The position numbers were made by a program, and so were the translations under genes. 64,000 nt of DNA from Nitrososphaeraceae archaeon (GTDB taxonomy: Archaea; Thermoproteota; Nitrososphaeria; Nitrososphaerales; Nitrososphaeraceae). The stretch covers positions 62,001 to 126,000 of the forward strand of contig JALDRC010000005.1 of NCBI GenBank assembly GCA_031316115.1, given 5' to 3'. The notes beneath the pieces were generated by a model. It was not told the DNA's origin. It made no database searches and saw only the letters and a list, made by a program, of their open reading frames with translations. The first letter of the stretch is position 1. Each line of letters begins with the position of its first letter. Shown one piece after another: positions 52,029 to 60,970 of this stretch.

Positions 52029-52997
52029 ATGAACAGTGATTCTTCATTTATGCAAAATAAACATATAATTTTACAGAATTGGAATGATGAAAATGTTCTA
52101 ATCACAGATATTCTAACTAATGTAATTACTTTACTCAATTTTAATGATAGTACTGTTAAAAATCAAATTATTCAAGTCTTAAAAAATCACGACGGATCTA
52201 CAACTCCTTCTGACAAATGGTTTGATGTTTTAAAGACGTTAGCAATATTATCCGTAAAAAATAATGTAATTTTTTCACAGGCGCAGATTTACGACCTATT
52301 AACAATATTTTCTAAGATAGCAGATGAGAAAAAGAAAGAGGTTGTAAATACCGTTACCTTTAATGTTTATAAAGATATCATGGAGAATCATTATAAATTT
52401 GAAGAAAATTTAAAACTAATTTACCCTGTAATTATCGTTAATCTTATGCATATAATTAAATACAGTAAAGATATTGATGGAAATCCTGTTAATTTATTTT
52501 CAATTAATAATTATTATCAAAAATCTAAATCCAATATAGAACAAGAATTGCAAAAAATAAGATCTTATGAATTTCAAGATAAAAAATTTGAAGGTAATAA
52601 TAACGAAACAATCAAGTTATTAGGATTATTGACCGGAAGAAATGAAACAGATTTACTCCCCTTGTATTCAAGTCTTCAAGAATCTGATCAGAAAAAAATT
52701 ATTGATTTGTGTAGTAATTATCAGAAAATTGAGGATTATGGAAAATTAATCGAAACTGAAAAATTTAGTGATGTGATTGAAAATGAGATTGGTAGAAAAT
52801 TATCTGATAGTCAACTTCAACATGCAGCGAACTCTATAAAAAAAACAAAAAAATATATCGAAAATGTCTTAGATGGAGGATTTCTTCCAAAAGGAAAACA
52901 TGGTATCAATCATGTGAAACATAATATAGAATACGGATTTCAATTAATGGGTATTATGAAGTCTAAAAGGAGAAAGTCAGAAATCAAATCGGATTGA
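52029..52997 (+). CDS. Unrecognised 322-aa protein coupled to MtrA-like gene
   Basis: No family recognised. Predicted to be cytosolic and mostly helical; residues 40-130 resemble repeated helix pairs, then a charged linker. The C-terminal end has KGKHGINHVKHNIEYGFQLMG (about 291-311), where H-G-x-x-H-V-x-x-N resembles an HD-domain opening but no second HD motif is seen. Its TGA stop overlaps the TTG start of the MtrA-like gene (52994), so the two are translationally coupled and probably act together. The ATG start follows a TATA-like stretch (atttatatca at about 52005-52014). Confidence 0.6.
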   Translation: MNSDSSFMQNKHIILQNWNDENVLITDILTNVITLLNFNDSTVKNQIIQVLKNHDGSTTPSDKWFDVLKTLAILSVKNNVIFSQAQIYDLLTIFSKIADEKKKEVVNTVTFNVYKDIMENHYKFEENLKLIYPVIIVNLMHIIKYSKDIDGNPVNLFSINNYYQKSKSNIEQELQKIRSYEFQDKKFEGNNNETIKLLGLLTGRNETDLLPLYSSLQESDQKKIIDLCSNYQKIEDYGKLIETEKFSDVIENEIGRKLSDSQLQHAANSIKKTKKYIENVLDGGFLPKGKHGINHVKHNIEYGFQLMGIMKSKRRKSEIKSD

Positions 52998-53521
52998 GAA
53001 TTTCAAGATTCCCATTAGCAAAAAATTACCAAAATTTGAGAGTAGGAACTCAAATAGAAAAAGTATGTGGTATTTGCTGTTATTATTTGATCCCAATAAA
53101 ACAAAATTATTTATTGGGAAATGGTGAAAATATTGCAATTTGTACTCTATCTAGTTTAGATTTATTGGACAAAATTGGAAAAGACAAAGAACTCATTAAC
53201 AAGATAGTGATTGCCGGTAGATTACTTTCTGAAAATAAAGGTATTGATTTGATTATAAAATTTATAAATAAAAATGAAAAATTACGTCACCTCGTAATTT
53301 GCGGAAAAGATGTAAATGGTCATTTATCTGGACAGGCACTTTTATCGTTAAAAAAGGATGGAGTTAATGAGCAAAATAGAATTATTGGTGCGAAAGGTAG
53401 ATACCCCATATTATCGTCTTCCCTAGAAGAGATTGATAATTTTAGGAATAAAATAGATTTAGTGAATCAAATTGGATTGACAGATGTGAAAAAAATAAAA
53501 ACAATAGTATTTAGTATTTAA
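52994..53521 (+). CDS. MtrA-like (methyltransferase subunit A) protein, soluble
   Basis: 175 aa. From residue 72 it follows MtrA of methanogens closely in pattern: IAGRLLSENKGIDLIIK, then LRHLVICGKDVNGHLSGQAL, RIIGAKGRYP, and FRNKIDLVNQIGL. The histidine at about 110 (V-N-G-H-L-S-G) falls where methanogen MtrA has its corrinoid ligand His84, as I recall. The C-terminal membrane helix of MtrA is missing, so this is soluble. Cysteines at 25, 28 and 29 are extra. Start TTG at 52994. The organism shows no methanogenesis genes here; the protein may bind a corrinoid for another methyl-transfer or sensing role. Confidence 0.75.
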   Translation: MRISRFPLAKNYQNLRVGTQIEKVCGICCYYLIPIKQNYLLGNGENIAICTLSSLDLLDKIGKDKELINKIVIAGRLLSENKGIDLIIKFINKNEKLRHLVICGKDVNGHLSGQALLSLKKDGVNEQNRIIGAKGRYPILSSSLEEIDNFRNKIDLVNQIGLTDVKKIKTIVFSI

Positions 53522-53840
53522 GTTCTTGTCTCTTTTTATTAATTTTATGTTTTTTTGAATATTCTTCTACTAGTTCTGTGGGACTCATTCCAAGCTCTAA
53601 CGATGCCTGAATAACAAAATGAAGAATATCTACAACTTCTTCCTTGGCAAGTAGAATATTAAAATCTTGAGATCTTTTCCACCATTTCCAATTAGTCAGC
53701 CTTTGAAGCTCGACAGCCTCATGTATAATAGCTACAGAAAGAGATGAAATCTTTGCTTCCAATTTTTTCGGATACCTAGAAGAGGTTACATACTTTTCTA
53801 GATCTTGTTGCATTTGGAAAATATCGTCTAATTTATCCAT
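53511..53840 (-). CDS. Dimeric dUTPase / MazG-like all-alpha NTP pyrophosphohydrolase
   Basis: 109 aa, all alpha. The motifs EAVELQRLTNWKWWK (about 38-52) and EEVVDILHFVIQASLELG (about 67-84) are the E-x2-E and E-x3-D metal sites of the dimeric dUTPase/MazG superfamily, and the N-W-K-x-W pattern favours the dUTPase-2/dCTPase-like group. It would hydrolyse dUTP or another NTP, keeping uracil out of DNA, a task shared with the type 4 UDG at 55638. Its 3' end overlaps the end of the MtrA-like gene by 11 bp, tail to tail. Confidence 0.75.
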   Translation of the reverse strand: MDKLDDIFQMQQDLEKYVTSSRYPKKLEAKISSLSVAIIHEAVELQRLTNWKWWKRSQDFNILLAKEEVVDILHFVIQASLELGMSPTELVEEYSKKHKINKKRQELKY

Positions 53841-53926
53841 ATAATAAGTCTAATTTTCTAATATTTAACTCGTGGAACAAGATCTTTAAATATGATATTT
53901 ATAATGGGGTATTACTTGTATAATTA

Positions 53927-54769
53927 ATGGAATATGCTAATCCTAATGTACTAGTTGATACAAAATGGGTAGAAGAACACATCAATGATAACAATGTACG
54001 AATAGCAGAAGTAGATTATGATCCAAAAACAAATTATTTTCTTGGTCACATACCAAATTCAGTATTATTTGATTGGAAAAATGATATAAATGACCCAACT
54101 ACAAGAAATATACTTTCTAAGGAATCGTGTCTAAACTTATTACAAAAGTCTGGAATAAATCAAGATACTACTGTTGTTCTATATGGAGATTTTAATAATT
54201 GGTTTGCAGCCTTTGCTTTTTGGGTATTTGAATACTATGGTATAAAAAATTTGAAAATAATGAATGGAGGTAGGAAAAAATGGCTTGAAGAAGATAGGTC
54301 AATTTCAAAAGAAGTTCCTACTTTTCCCACGGGAAATATTACTCCTTCTGAACCGAACATAAATTTAAGGGCTTTTCTAGACCAAGTCAAAGAATCACTA
54401 GAATCTGAAAAAACGGTTCGAGTAGATGTAAGAAGTCCTCAGGAATTTAGTGGTCAAATTACAGCCCCACCAGAATATCCTACAGAACATGCACAAAGAG
54501 GTGGCCACATCCCAGGATCTGCAAACATACCATGGGGAAAAGCAGTTAATGAGGATGGTACTTTCAAATCTGCAGATGAGCTTTATGATTTATATAAAGC
54601 ACAGGGCATAACACCAGAAAAAGAAGTAATAACATATTGTAGAATAGGAGAACGTTCATCCCATACATGGTTCGTTTTAAAACATTTGTTAGGATATAAA
54701 GATGTAAAGAATTATGATGGTTCATGGACAGAGTGGGGAAATATGATAGCAAATCCAATTGAAAAATAA
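53927..54769 (+). CDS. sseA: Rhodanese, thiosulfate/3-mercaptopyruvate sulfurtransferase
   Basis: 280 aa with two rhodanese domains. The C-terminal one is active: EVITYCRIGERSS with Cys238 as the persulfide carrier; the six-residue loop C-R-I-G-E-R is of the thiosulfate type. The N-terminal domain (8-125) has LGHIPNSVLFDW and VVLYGDFNNWFAA, with no catalytic cysteine. It moves sulfur from thiosulfate or mercaptopyruvate to an acceptor. The gene ends 15 bp from the end of the GcvH/TusA-like fusion gene on the other strand, which offers a possible acceptor. Confidence 0.93.
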   Translation: MEYANPNVLVDTKWVEEHINDNNVRIAEVDYDPKTNYFLGHIPNSVLFDWKNDINDPTTRNILSKESCLNLLQKSGINQDTTVVLYGDFNNWFAAFAFWVFEYYGIKNLKIMNGGRKKWLEEDRSISKEVPTFPTGNITPSEPNINLRAFLDQVKESLESEKTVRVDVRSPQEFSGQITAPPEYPTEHAQRGGHIPGSANIPWGKAVNEDGTFKSADELYDLYKAQGITPEKEVITYCRIGERSSHTWFVLKHLLGYKDVKNYDGSWTEWGNMIANPIEK

Positions 54770-54784
54770 TAATTAATTTATTTA

Positions 54785-55462
54785 TTATTTTTTAGTTTCG
54801 TTTTCTTTTCTTATCAAAAAGTGAAAAAAATGGTTTTCTTTTCTCACATCTACTATAGTCTGAAAGTTTTCTTTTGACCACCTCTCAATTTCCAAATCTG
54901 CTGTTACATCATCAGATACTAAATAGATTATCTCTCCTGTCTTAATTCGAGGTATTAGATCATCCAATTTTAAAAGAGTTGCTGCGCATTCTGATCCGAT
55001 TTCATATAACTCATGATCAGGAAAAAACTTGAAACATCGTATATTTAGGTTTTTTATGGTTTCTTCAAATATCTTGTTACAATCTTGTATATTTTTCAAA
55101 TATTTGATATCCTCATCTAAATTTGATGGATTGATAGTTACAAACCACCCTTCTTCATAAGGACTATCATTTACTAACTTAGGAAATTCTATGATTTTAT
55201 CATTCCTTTTTTCTATTTTACCGTAGATTGGGGACCTTAATGTTCCGAAATATCTTAAACTCTCAATTGAACTAAAACGTTTTCCCTTATCTATTGTTAT
55301 GTTTTCCTCTTTTATTTTAACAGATATTAATTTTCCTGAAATAGATGCCATAATTGGGGTTATGCCTAATTTTATAGAGTTTTTGTTTGAAACATCTATC
55401 CAAGTAAAATTTTCAATATCATAAAGCAAGGATTCAGGAAATGTACAATTGTTTATAATCAT
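54785..55462 (-). CDS. GcvH-like / TusA-like fusion, no lipoyl lysine
   Basis: 225 aa with two recognisable parts. Residues 1-120 follow the glycine cleavage H protein: YDIENFTWIDVSNKNSIKLGIT, then SIESLRYFGTLRSPIYGKI, and PKLVNDSPYEEGWFVTI. In H proteins the middle block is E-S-V-K with Lys carrying lipoate; here it is E-S-L-R, Arg70, so lipoylation is not expected. Residues 140-225 resemble TusA/SirA sulfur carriers: ECAATLLKLDDLIPRIKTGE (Cys159 in the place of the CPxP Cys, but without prolines), then YLVSDDVTADLEIERWSKE. A sulfur-relay or structural role is inferred. No gcvP or gcvT is adjacent. Confidence 0.7.
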   Translation of the reverse strand: MIINNCTFPESLLYDIENFTWIDVSNKNSIKLGITPIMASISGKLISVKIKEENITIDKGKRFSSIESLRYFGTLRSPIYGKIEKRNDKIIEFPKLVNDSPYEEGWFVTINPSNLDEDIKYLKNIQDCNKIFEETIKNLNIRCFKFFPDHELYEIGSECAATLLKLDDLIPRIKTGEIIYLVSDDVTADLEIERWSKENFQTIVDVRKENHFFHFLIRKENETKK

Positions 55463-55637
55463 ATCGCGACATAATAAACATTCTAATTTTAGTCTTTAGT
55501 CCATTAGAAGGTTATTGCATCTATTTTTTTAGATTTACAAACAATTAAAAAGTTTTAGATAAATTCGTTCAAGTTCTTAAAATTTTAGAAATTAAAAATA
55601 TTTAATATAATTAGAATTAGAAATAATAATAATCAAA

Positions 55638-56204
55638 ATGAATTTTGATAATAATTTAGATTTAATGAATAGTCTAGCAAATGATATTAAAACATGTAAA
55701 TTATGTCAGTTATCAAATTTTAGAAAAAATGCTGTTCCAGGAGAAGGAGGTTTTAAAAAAAAACTAATGATAATAGGAGAGGCTCCTGGTTATTATGAAG
55801 ATCAGGTTGGGAGACCTTTTATTGGAGCTGCAGGTAAAATACTGAGAAATATTTTAAAAAAGTACTGCATTGATGAGGATGATGTATTCATTACAAATAT
55901 AGTAAAGTGTAGGCCTCCAAATAATAGACAACCGAAAAAGGAAGAAAAGGATCTATGTATAAGATATCTCGAAACACAAATTGAATTGTTACAGCCAAGA
56001 CTTATCTGTATTTTAGGAAATATTGCAAGCTCATATATACTCGGATTGAAATCACTAACACGTGAAAGAGGAAGGATTATAGAAAAAAGAAACAAGAACT
56101 ACTTTATAACTTATCATCCTGCTGCTACAATATATAATAGAGAGTTATTGTCAACTTTTGAAAATGATATTAAAAAGTTGGGAGAGATAATAAATAACAA
56201 TTAA
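55638..56204 (+). CDS. udg4: Type 4 uracil-DNA glycosylase (4Fe-4S)
   Basis: 188 aa, normal length. Cluster cysteines are in CKLCQL (about 18-23) and KCRPPNNRQPKKEEKDLC (about 94-111). Motif A is GEAPGYYEDQVGRPFIG, with the E-D-x-x-G-R-P-F form of family 4, and the second is FITYHPAAT near residue 163. Removes uracil from DNA at the start of base-excision repair. Monocistronic, convergent with nothing close. Confidence 0.94.
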   Translation: MNFDNNLDLMNSLANDIKTCKLCQLSNFRKNAVPGEGGFKKKLMIIGEAPGYYEDQVGRPFIGAAGKILRNILKKYCIDEDDVFITNIVKCRPPNNRQPKKEEKDLCIRYLETQIELLQPRLICILGNIASSYILGLKSLTRERGRIIEKRNKNYFITYHPAATIYNRELLSTFENDIKKLGEIINNN

Positions 56205-56476
56205 ATTGGTTATAATCTGAAAATGAAAATAATATTAGGTATTACAATTATACGATATTTGACAAGATCTAAAAAATTTAACTTAGATTGATATCCCAAA
56301 TAGTATAGTCTATCTTTAGGTATTGAAACAATAAATGAGTTATAGTCTATCTGAAATTACTTGTTATAAACAGGATAAATTCCTTTATCCTCAGTTATAG
56401 AATCAATTCAATGACAATTGACATTTAACTTTAGACTGAAAGCTTTTTTATCTGGTGAAATATTTTATATAATAAA

Positions 56477-56905
56477 ATGCCAAGGAAAAGCTCGAGCAAG
56501 ACATCTGAAAAAGAAGGCATTCCCAAATGGGTGGAAGATGAGATAAAATCTATAGAACTTAGCGAGTATGAAACATTAAATCGTGTTGGCTATATACTAG
56601 AAATCTATGACAAAGATAAAAAATTAGACATACAGTTGTATGAAGCATTACCAGATGGAAGAACCATTGTAGAGGGTATTGATGTACCAAAATTTCATGA
56701 TTTTTCAAAATTCATGAAGGGATTTGTTTATGAATTTAAGATAAAAATGTCCAAAGGAAAGATTAGTGATAAAACTAGAGAATTTCTCAAAATGCAGTAC
56801 ATGTTGGAGATGGACTATATTTTCCAGTTTGAATTAGTTGAATTACAACTAATGGATGTTGAATCTGAAGCTATAACATCAGATATAAACGAAAGCGATG
56901 AATAA
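56477..56905 (+). CDS. Unrecognised 142-aa protein
   Basis: No family recognised. Basic N-terminus (PRKSSSKTSEKEG) then IPKWVEDEIKSIELSEYETLNRVGYI, a beta-rich middle (LEIYDKDKKLDIQLYEALPDG), and helical FHDFSKFMKGFVYEFKIKMSKGK, ending with an acidic tail (ESEAITSDINESDE). The basic head and acidic tail resemble small nucleic-acid-associated proteins, but this is only an impression. Alone, with a TATA-like attttatataat 14-26 bp before the ATG. Confidence 0.55.
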   Translation: MPRKSSSKTSEKEGIPKWVEDEIKSIELSEYETLNRVGYILEIYDKDKKLDIQLYEALPDGRTIVEGIDVPKFHDFSKFMKGFVYEFKIKMSKGKISDKTREFLKMQYMLEMDYIFQFELVELQLMDVESEAITSDINESDE

Positions 56906-57000
56906 TAATAAAATTTATTGATTTATTGAATATATCGCTAATTTGGATATACCTATCTTATTTTATACAATAGTTTTTTATCTCCAACTAGTTAATCTAA

Positions 57001-58074
57001 CTATTGTTGTTTTCTAAAATGTATTCCCCTATCTACAGTAATTTTCATTAATGCTATCCACATGATAATTAATGGAATATGATAAGATGCGATCCTCCAA
57101 GCTATTATTACTGTCAAATGGGAGTCCGCTAAAACATCATTCAATGATGGAATGCGATCCAATCCAGAAACGTATGCCCATAAACCTAATTCGGTCAGAC
57201 CAGAGCCTCCAATGGTGATAGGCAGACTTCCTAATTGAGTAGAAGCAGCAGTTGCTAGAATGGAATTATACAATCCTAATTTCGGTTCGACTAGTCCACC
57301 TAATATTAAAAAAGACACACCTTGAGAAACAAACGCAAAAAAGGTAATAATAATCCCGACAAAGAAAATCTTAATTGTTTTTGAAGAGTTGAAATTCTCT
57401 CTACTCATTAGGCATAGATCAGACATAGCAACATTGGTATAAGTAATGATTTTATGAGATCTTTCTTTAGATAAAAACCTTTTAATTATTTTTACTACAA
57501 AATTAGGTAATTGAATATTATATTTAGCCGAAAAAATGACTACAAGTAACCAAAAAGATAAAACGGCAAGTGAAACTAAAATAATTATTGTTCCAATTAA
57601 TGTAGCTCCGTTGTAAATAGCAATAGTTCCAGCCATTAAAGAAAGAATGGTTCCAACGAATACATCTGCAATTATTTCCATTGTAGCAATCCAAGCTGCT
57701 ATGCCTGGAGGAACGTTTTTCTTAGTTAACCAGGCGATTCGAACTATTTCTCCTCCAACATATGAAGGTGTAGTATTAGTGACAAATTCGCTACCTACCC
57801 TTACTAAAATAAGTTTAGAAGAGGAAGCTACTTTATATTGTAAAAACTTGTCTACAAAATATTTAAATCTATAAGCTTGTAAAAACACTTTGCCTAAACT
57901 AAAACAAACAGAGAGTAGAAAAGGAACTAACCCTACACTAAAAATATCATTTATGGAAATAGGAGAAAATATGAATAATAGGATCATAGGAAGAAGACTA
58001 ACAATAATTGCTATTAGTCGCCAGTTCAATTTATCTAAACAGTAAACTAATTTAGGTATATAATAATTAAACAA
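57001..58074 (-). CDS. UPF0104 / lysylphosphatidylglycerol-synthase-like membrane protein
   Basis: 357 aa with about eight membrane helices. Recognised by YRFKYFVDKF, the region FVTNTTPSYVGGEIVRIAWLTKK (about 92-117; N-x-x-P-x-x-x-G-G-E) and the late GSLPITIGGSGLTELGLWAYVSG (about 278-300; P-x-x-x-G-G-x-G-x-x-E), both typical of the UPF0104 / AglD-linked flippase-like family. In archaea members are thought to handle lipid-linked sugars or lipids. Function not proven. Divergent from the GPN GTPase. Confidence 0.8.
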   Translation of the reverse strand: MFNYYIPKLVYCLDKLNWRLIAIIVSLLPMILLFIFSPISINDIFSVGLVPFLLSVCFSLGKVFLQAYRFKYFVDKFLQYKVASSSKLILVRVGSEFVTNTTPSYVGGEIVRIAWLTKKNVPPGIAAWIATMEIIADVFVGTILSLMAGTIAIYNGATLIGTIIILVSLAVLSFWLLVVIFSAKYNIQLPNFVVKIIKRFLSKERSHKIITYTNVAMSDLCLMSRENFNSSKTIKIFFVGIIITFFAFVSQGVSFLILGGLVEPKLGLYNSILATAASTQLGSLPITIGGSGLTELGLWAYVSGLDRIPSLNDVLADSHLTVIIAWRIASYHIPLIIMWIALMKITVDRGIHFRKQQ

Positions 58075-58182
58075 TTTGGTATAATATAACTAAGACATAG
58101 TTAGATTGTGGCATTATATTGTATTAAAAGCATATGAAATTTGAAAACCATAATATTTGAAATTTCAATTAATAATATAAAT

Positions 58183-58941
58183 ATGAATATGATATTTATT
58201 ACTGGGACAGCCGGTTCGGGTAAATCATTATTAACTTCTAGACTGGTAGGATGGTATCAAGATCGTGAAAATAATTCTGTTGCATTGAATTTAGATCCCG
58301 CAGTAGAAAACTTACCGTACACACCAGATATAGATATTAGAAATTATATTGATATTGATGAGTTACAGAAAAGATACGGATTAGGACCTAATGGTTCTAT
58401 AATTATGGCATACGATTTGATTGCAACAAAGCTCCCAGAAATCCAAGATGATATAAGTGAACTCAATCCGGATTATGTTTTAGTAGATACCCCAGGTCAG
58501 ATTGAACTGTTTGCATATAGATCGAGTGGATCGTATTTTGTTAATAATATTTATTCAGAAAATAAGGCAACTATCTTTTTAATGGATGGCGTTCTTGTTT
58601 CTTCTCCTATAAATTTTGTATCCTTATCGTTATTATCCACATCTATTAATCTAAGACTGAAAACAGCGCAAATCAACGTTTTGACAAAAAAAGATTTAAT
58701 ATTGAACAATTTGGAGAATATTGTGAAATGGAACTCTTCTAGTTCATCTTTAATGGAAGCGCTCGATAAAGAAAATAATTTCGAATTTTCACTTCTTAGT
58801 AAAGATATCATTAGAAATATTTTTGGAAATAGTTTAAATTCTGAGTTAATTCCTGTATCTAATTTAACCCTGAATGGATTTATAGAGCTTTCTGCTACCT
58901 TAACAAGAATACTTAATCAAGGAGAGGAAATTCAATATTGA
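58183..58941 (+). CDS. GPN-loop GTPase
   Basis: About 252 aa from ATG at 58183; an in-frame TTG at 58141 would add 14 residues, but MNMIFITGTAGSGKS places the P-loop (GTAGSGKS) right at the start as in the family. Other motifs: the G-P-N loop YGLGPNGSI (about 117-125 of the longer form), VDTPGQIE (G3), and LTKKDL (G4). Eukaryotic relatives assemble RNA polymerase II; the archaeal role is unknown. The homoserine kinase gene overlaps its stop by 4 bp. Confidence 0.92.
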   Translation: MNMIFITGTAGSGKSLLTSRLVGWYQDRENNSVALNLDPAVENLPYTPDIDIRNYIDIDELQKRYGLGPNGSIIMAYDLIATKLPEIQDDISELNPDYVLVDTPGQIELFAYRSSGSYFVNNIYSENKATIFLMDGVLVSSPINFVSLSLLSTSINLRLKTAQINVLTKKDLILNNLENIVKWNSSSSSLMEALDKENNFEFSLLSKDIIRNIFGNSLNSELIPVSNLTLNGFIELSATLTRILNQGEEIQY

Positions 58942-59885
58942 ATATGACAGATACTTGCACGGCTACTGCACCCTCTTCCACTGCTAATTTGGGACCAGGT
59001 TTTGATATTTTTGGATTAGCATTAAATTTATTTGAAGATACAGTAAAGTTGACTAGGAAACAAACAAAAGGTAATAAAATTATAATCAATAGAATTGTTC
59101 AATCAGGTCCAGAAATCCCTCTCGAAACACAACAGAATTCGTCTGGCTTAGTAGTTAAAAAAATGGCTCAAGATTTCAAAATTTCTGATGACATAGAGAT
59201 AGAGATTTTCAAAGGAATTCCGAGTGGTTATGGGTTGGGTAGCAGTGCAGCTTCTTCGGCAGCAGCAGCATATGCATTTAGCAAGTTATTTAAATTAAAA
59301 ATGGACAATAATTTATTGGTAGATTATGCAGCAGAGGGAGAGATTGCATCTGCAGGTACAAAACATTATGATAATGTCGCGTCATCATTGTTAGGTGGTT
59401 TTGTAATAGTTAGAACTTTACCAAAGATAGAATTTATAAAAATGCTACCTCCTGAGGATCTCAATATTATAGTAGGTGTTCCTCAGATAAGAGTACCAAA
59501 GAAGAAGACAGAAGCAGCCAGAAACATACTTCCAAAGAATGTCTCTTTAGACAATGTTATACAAAATATCTCAAATGCTAGTACTGTAGTAGCTGGATTT
59601 GCTTTAAAAGATGTCCAAATGATTTCCAAAGGAATAAATGATATGATAATAGAGCCAGTCAGAAAGGAATTGATACCTAGTTATGAAATTGTAAAAAAAT
59701 ATGCACTTGACGCTGGTGCCCTTGCTCTCACCATTAGCGGTGCAGGACCGTCAATCATAGCAATTTTAAAAACAGATGTAAATTCTAAAAAAATTATCAG
59801 TGCAATTCAAGATGGATTTAATGAGTCACATATAGAATCCAAGGTTTATTTATGCAAACCAAGTAATGGTGCAAAAATTATTTAA
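58938..59885 (+). CDS. thrB: Homoserine kinase (GHMP family)
   Basis: About 315 aa from TTG at 58938, which overlaps the GPN GTPase stop, or 313 from ATG at 58944. GHMP motif 1 SSTANLGPGFDIFGLAL, motif 2 GIPSGYGLGSSAASSAAAAYAF, motif 3 ALALTISGAGPSIIAI. Phosphorylates homoserine for threonine synthesis. No other thr gene is adjacent. Confidence 0.93.
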   Translation: MNMTDTCTATAPSSTANLGPGFDIFGLALNLFEDTVKLTRKQTKGNKIIINRIVQSGPEIPLETQQNSSGLVVKKMAQDFKISDDIEIEIFKGIPSGYGLGSSAASSAAAAYAFSKLFKLKMDNNLLVDYAAEGEIASAGTKHYDNVASSLLGGFVIVRTLPKIEFIKMLPPEDLNIIVGVPQIRVPKKKTEAARNILPKNVSLDNVIQNISNASTVVAGFALKDVQMISKGINDMIIEPVRKELIPSYEIVKKYALDAGALALTISGAGPSIIAILKTDVNSKKIISAIQDGFNESHIESKVYLCKPSNGAKII

Positions 59886-59962
59886 TTGGACAACACATAT
59901 TGAAGAATATATTGTCCAACTTTGTTAATCATTTTAATTTTCATGTTCTGAGTGTTATTGCT

Positions 59963-60826
59963 TTACTTCTTTTTACTTTTATTCAGAAAAGCGGACATGA
60001 GATTCTTGCGATCTTCATGTGCAAAGCATAACGCCCATCCATAAATCTCCATTCTTAATCCTGAATCTATATCCATATCCATTCCTTTATTTATCAAGAA
60101 CTTGCTGGTTTTTACCGCATTATAACTATTTTTTGTGATTTCCTTTGTTAATGTTAGTGCTTCATTTATTAGCTTTTTATTCAAAATTTTAGCTATTTTT
60201 TTATCTCTTTCCTTCACTTTAACGACATCGTCTTGAGGTACTTGATCCGGAATTTCATCCTGATTATCTATTTTAACTACATTATTGACCAGACCAATTT
60301 CATATGCTTCCTCCGCATTGATCATTTTTCCAGTAAAAATTAGTTCTTTTGCTTTAGATGGTCCTACTATCCGTAGTAGTCTTTGAGTTCCTCCCCAGCC
60401 AGGAGGAATACCAATAGTTACCTCTGGCTGACCTAATTTTGCGTTAGATGAGGCTATTCGGATATCACAAACAAGTGCTAATTCGCATCCTCCCCCTAAT
60501 GCAAAACCATTTACTGCAGCAATTACCGGTTTATCTAATTTTTCTATTTTGTTTAGTACTGCTTGAGCTGAAGACGCATATTTTTCAGCCTCTACAGGAC
60601 CAATATTAACCATGTATGAAATATCAGCCCCAGCGCAAAAAGATTTTTCACCCGAACCAGTTATAATAACTGCTTTGATTGAATCATCGACTCCAACGAT
60701 ATCGATAGTTTTAGATAGTTCCCATATAACATCAAGATTCATAGAATTTAATGCTTCTGGTCTATTGATTTTGATTAATGCTATTTCACCCATAGGTTCA
60801 AGAAGAACATATTTCATTGTGGACAT
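59963..60826 (-). CDS. Enoyl-CoA hydratase/isomerase family; possible 3-hydroxypropionyl-CoA dehydratase
   Basis: 287 aa crotonase-fold enzyme. Oxyanion-hole segments CAGADISYMV and NGFALGGGCELALVCD; both catalytic Glu are present (GCELAL and QPEVTIGIPPGWGGTQ). In thaumarchaeal carbon fixation one crotonase does both 3-hydroxypropionyl-CoA dehydration and crotonyl-CoA hydration, and this gene is a good candidate for it. Residues about 195-222 carry a charged insertion (DNQDEIPDQVPQDD, VKVKERDKK) longer than in common crotonases. Specificity would need comparison with the biochemically known homologue. Confidence 0.8.
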   Translation of the reverse strand: MSTMKYVLLEPMGEIALIKINRPEALNSMNLDVIWELSKTIDIVGVDDSIKAVIITGSGEKSFCAGADISYMVNIGPVEAEKYASSAQAVLNKIEKLDKPVIAAVNGFALGGGCELALVCDIRIASSNAKLGQPEVTIGIPPGWGGTQRLLRIVGPSKAKELIFTGKMINAEEAYEIGLVNNVVKIDNQDEIPDQVPQDDVVKVKERDKKIAKILNKKLINEALTLTKEITKNSYNAVKTSKFLINKGMDMDIDSGLRMEIYGWALCFAHEDRKNLMSAFLNKSKKK

Positions 60827-60970
60827 AATATGATTCGATTATGATGATACGTCAATTAAAGTTTATTGAATACTTTAACACATAATTGATATTGCAGTAA
60901 TATTCGATGTTATAGTTTTAAATCGGTTAAAATGTATAATTTGTGATCAAAAAAGGAAAAAAGAAAGATA

